A stretch of 6,193 nucleotides of DNA from Deltaproteobacteria bacterium (GTDB lineage Bacteria > Myxococcota > Polyangia > Polyangiales > B10-G4): NCBI GenBank assembly GCA_019312705.1, contig JAFDCW010000295.1:1-6193 (forward strand), read 5' to 3'. The notes beneath the pieces were generated by a model that was not told where the DNA came from, made no database searches, and saw only the letters and a program-made list of their open reading frames with translations. Numbering within the stretch: position 1 is the first letter of the stretch; each line of letters begins with the position of its first letter. The translations under genes and the position numbers were made by a program. Shown piece after piece: positions 5,925-6,193 of the stretch.

Positions 5925-6193
5925 GTGGAGAACTCATCCAGCAACGAAGTCGCTCTGAAAGTCGCAGCGGCGGCCCGGCGGACCGGCGTGTCTGTCCGGA
6001 CTCTCCACTACTACGTACAGATCGGACTGCTCAGCCCGTCGGGGCGCACCGCTTCGGGTCACCGGCTCTACACCCGGCTGGAAATCCAGCGATTGCAGCA
6101 GATTCGCAGCTTGCAGCAGTTGGGAATGGGCCTGTCCTGGACAACATCCTCGGCCTGCTGGATGCGGACGAGCACGACGACGGTTCGACAACG
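5925..6193 (+). CDS. MerR/TipA-like transcriptional regulator, 5' part, with apparent frameshift
   Basis: From GTG 5925 the first 71 residues form a clear MerR DNA-binding domain: LKVAAAARRTGVSVRTLHYY (helix-turn-helix, residues 11-30), then IGLLSPSGRTASGHRLYT (wing, 33-50), then LEIQRLQQIRSLQQLGMGLS (start of the dimerisation helix, 52-71). This wording is closest to the TipA-like subgroup. After base 6137 the frame continues as WTTSSACWMR, which is not MerR-like, while the next frame reads LDNILGLLDADEHDDG if one base is supplied, exactly the usual LDxIxxLLD continuation. So there is either a one-base sequence error or a real frameshift mutation. The gene runs off the window, so any effector domain is unseen. 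A GTG at 5898 is an alternative start but lies inside the operator dyad. It is divergent from the kinase gene and possibly regulates it and itself. Confidence 0.85.
   Translation, partial: MENSSSNEVALKVAAAARRTGVSVRTLHYYVQIGLLSPSGRTASGHRLYTRLEIQRLQQIRSLQQLGMGLSWTTSSACWMRTSTTTVRQ

Noticed and set aside
5934..6191. Minus-strand 85-residue frame over the MerR-like gene
   Set aside because: It is antisense to an unmistakable MerR DNA-binding domain and has no recognisable features.

Overview
The window looks like chromosomal DNA of a GC-rich, Gram-negative, predatory- or soil-type bacterium, most likely a member of the Myxococcota. Three things suggest this: strong G/C bias at third codon positions; an adjacent DUF1552/DUF1592 gene pair, a hallmark of Planctomycetes and Myxococcota; and a lipoprotein with a very long Gly/Asp/Thr linker followed by a Cys-paired domain, a style common in myxobacterial surface proteins. 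The lineage is an inference from gene content and base composition.

Left half (138-4131, + strand): three exported proteins. A Tat-type secreted DUF1552 (HXXSHH-family) protein overlaps by ATGA a lipoprotein with the DUF1587/1595/1592/1588/1585 domain series and one CXXCH haem-type motif. After 50 bases follows a second lipoprotein: N-terminal lipobox, 13 tandem copies of a Gly-Gly-Thr-Asp unit, and a C-terminal domain with two CX4C cysteine pairs. The first two are almost certainly co-transcribed. The third may belong to the same unit. The molecular function of none of them can be stated. Together they look like a cell-envelope module.

Right half (4206-5789, - strand): an aminoglycoside-phosphotransferase/choline-kinase-like (EcKinase-type) small-molecule kinase, then 105 bases downstream a tandem CBS-domain protein with a strong ribosome binding site and possibly its own promoter. 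The two halves converge on a 74-base gap holding a perfect 9-bp inverted repeat (4171-4198).

Far right (5790-6193): a 135-base divergent intergenic region rich in dyads and direct repeats, then the 5' part of a MerR/TipA-like regulator on the + strand. A perfect CTCACG-CGA-CGTGAG dyad sits between -35-like and -10-like elements, the classic MerR promoter layout, and a second near-copy lies 34 bases upstream. The MerR frame breaks at about 6137, where adding one base restores the family's expected continuation. A similar one-base break may exist at the left edge (about 12). Nothing here resembles a defence system, CRISPR array, transposon or RNA gene. The most unusual points are the degenerate HXXSHH signature, the haem-type motif in a lipoprotein, the repeat-linker protein and the MerR operator architecture.
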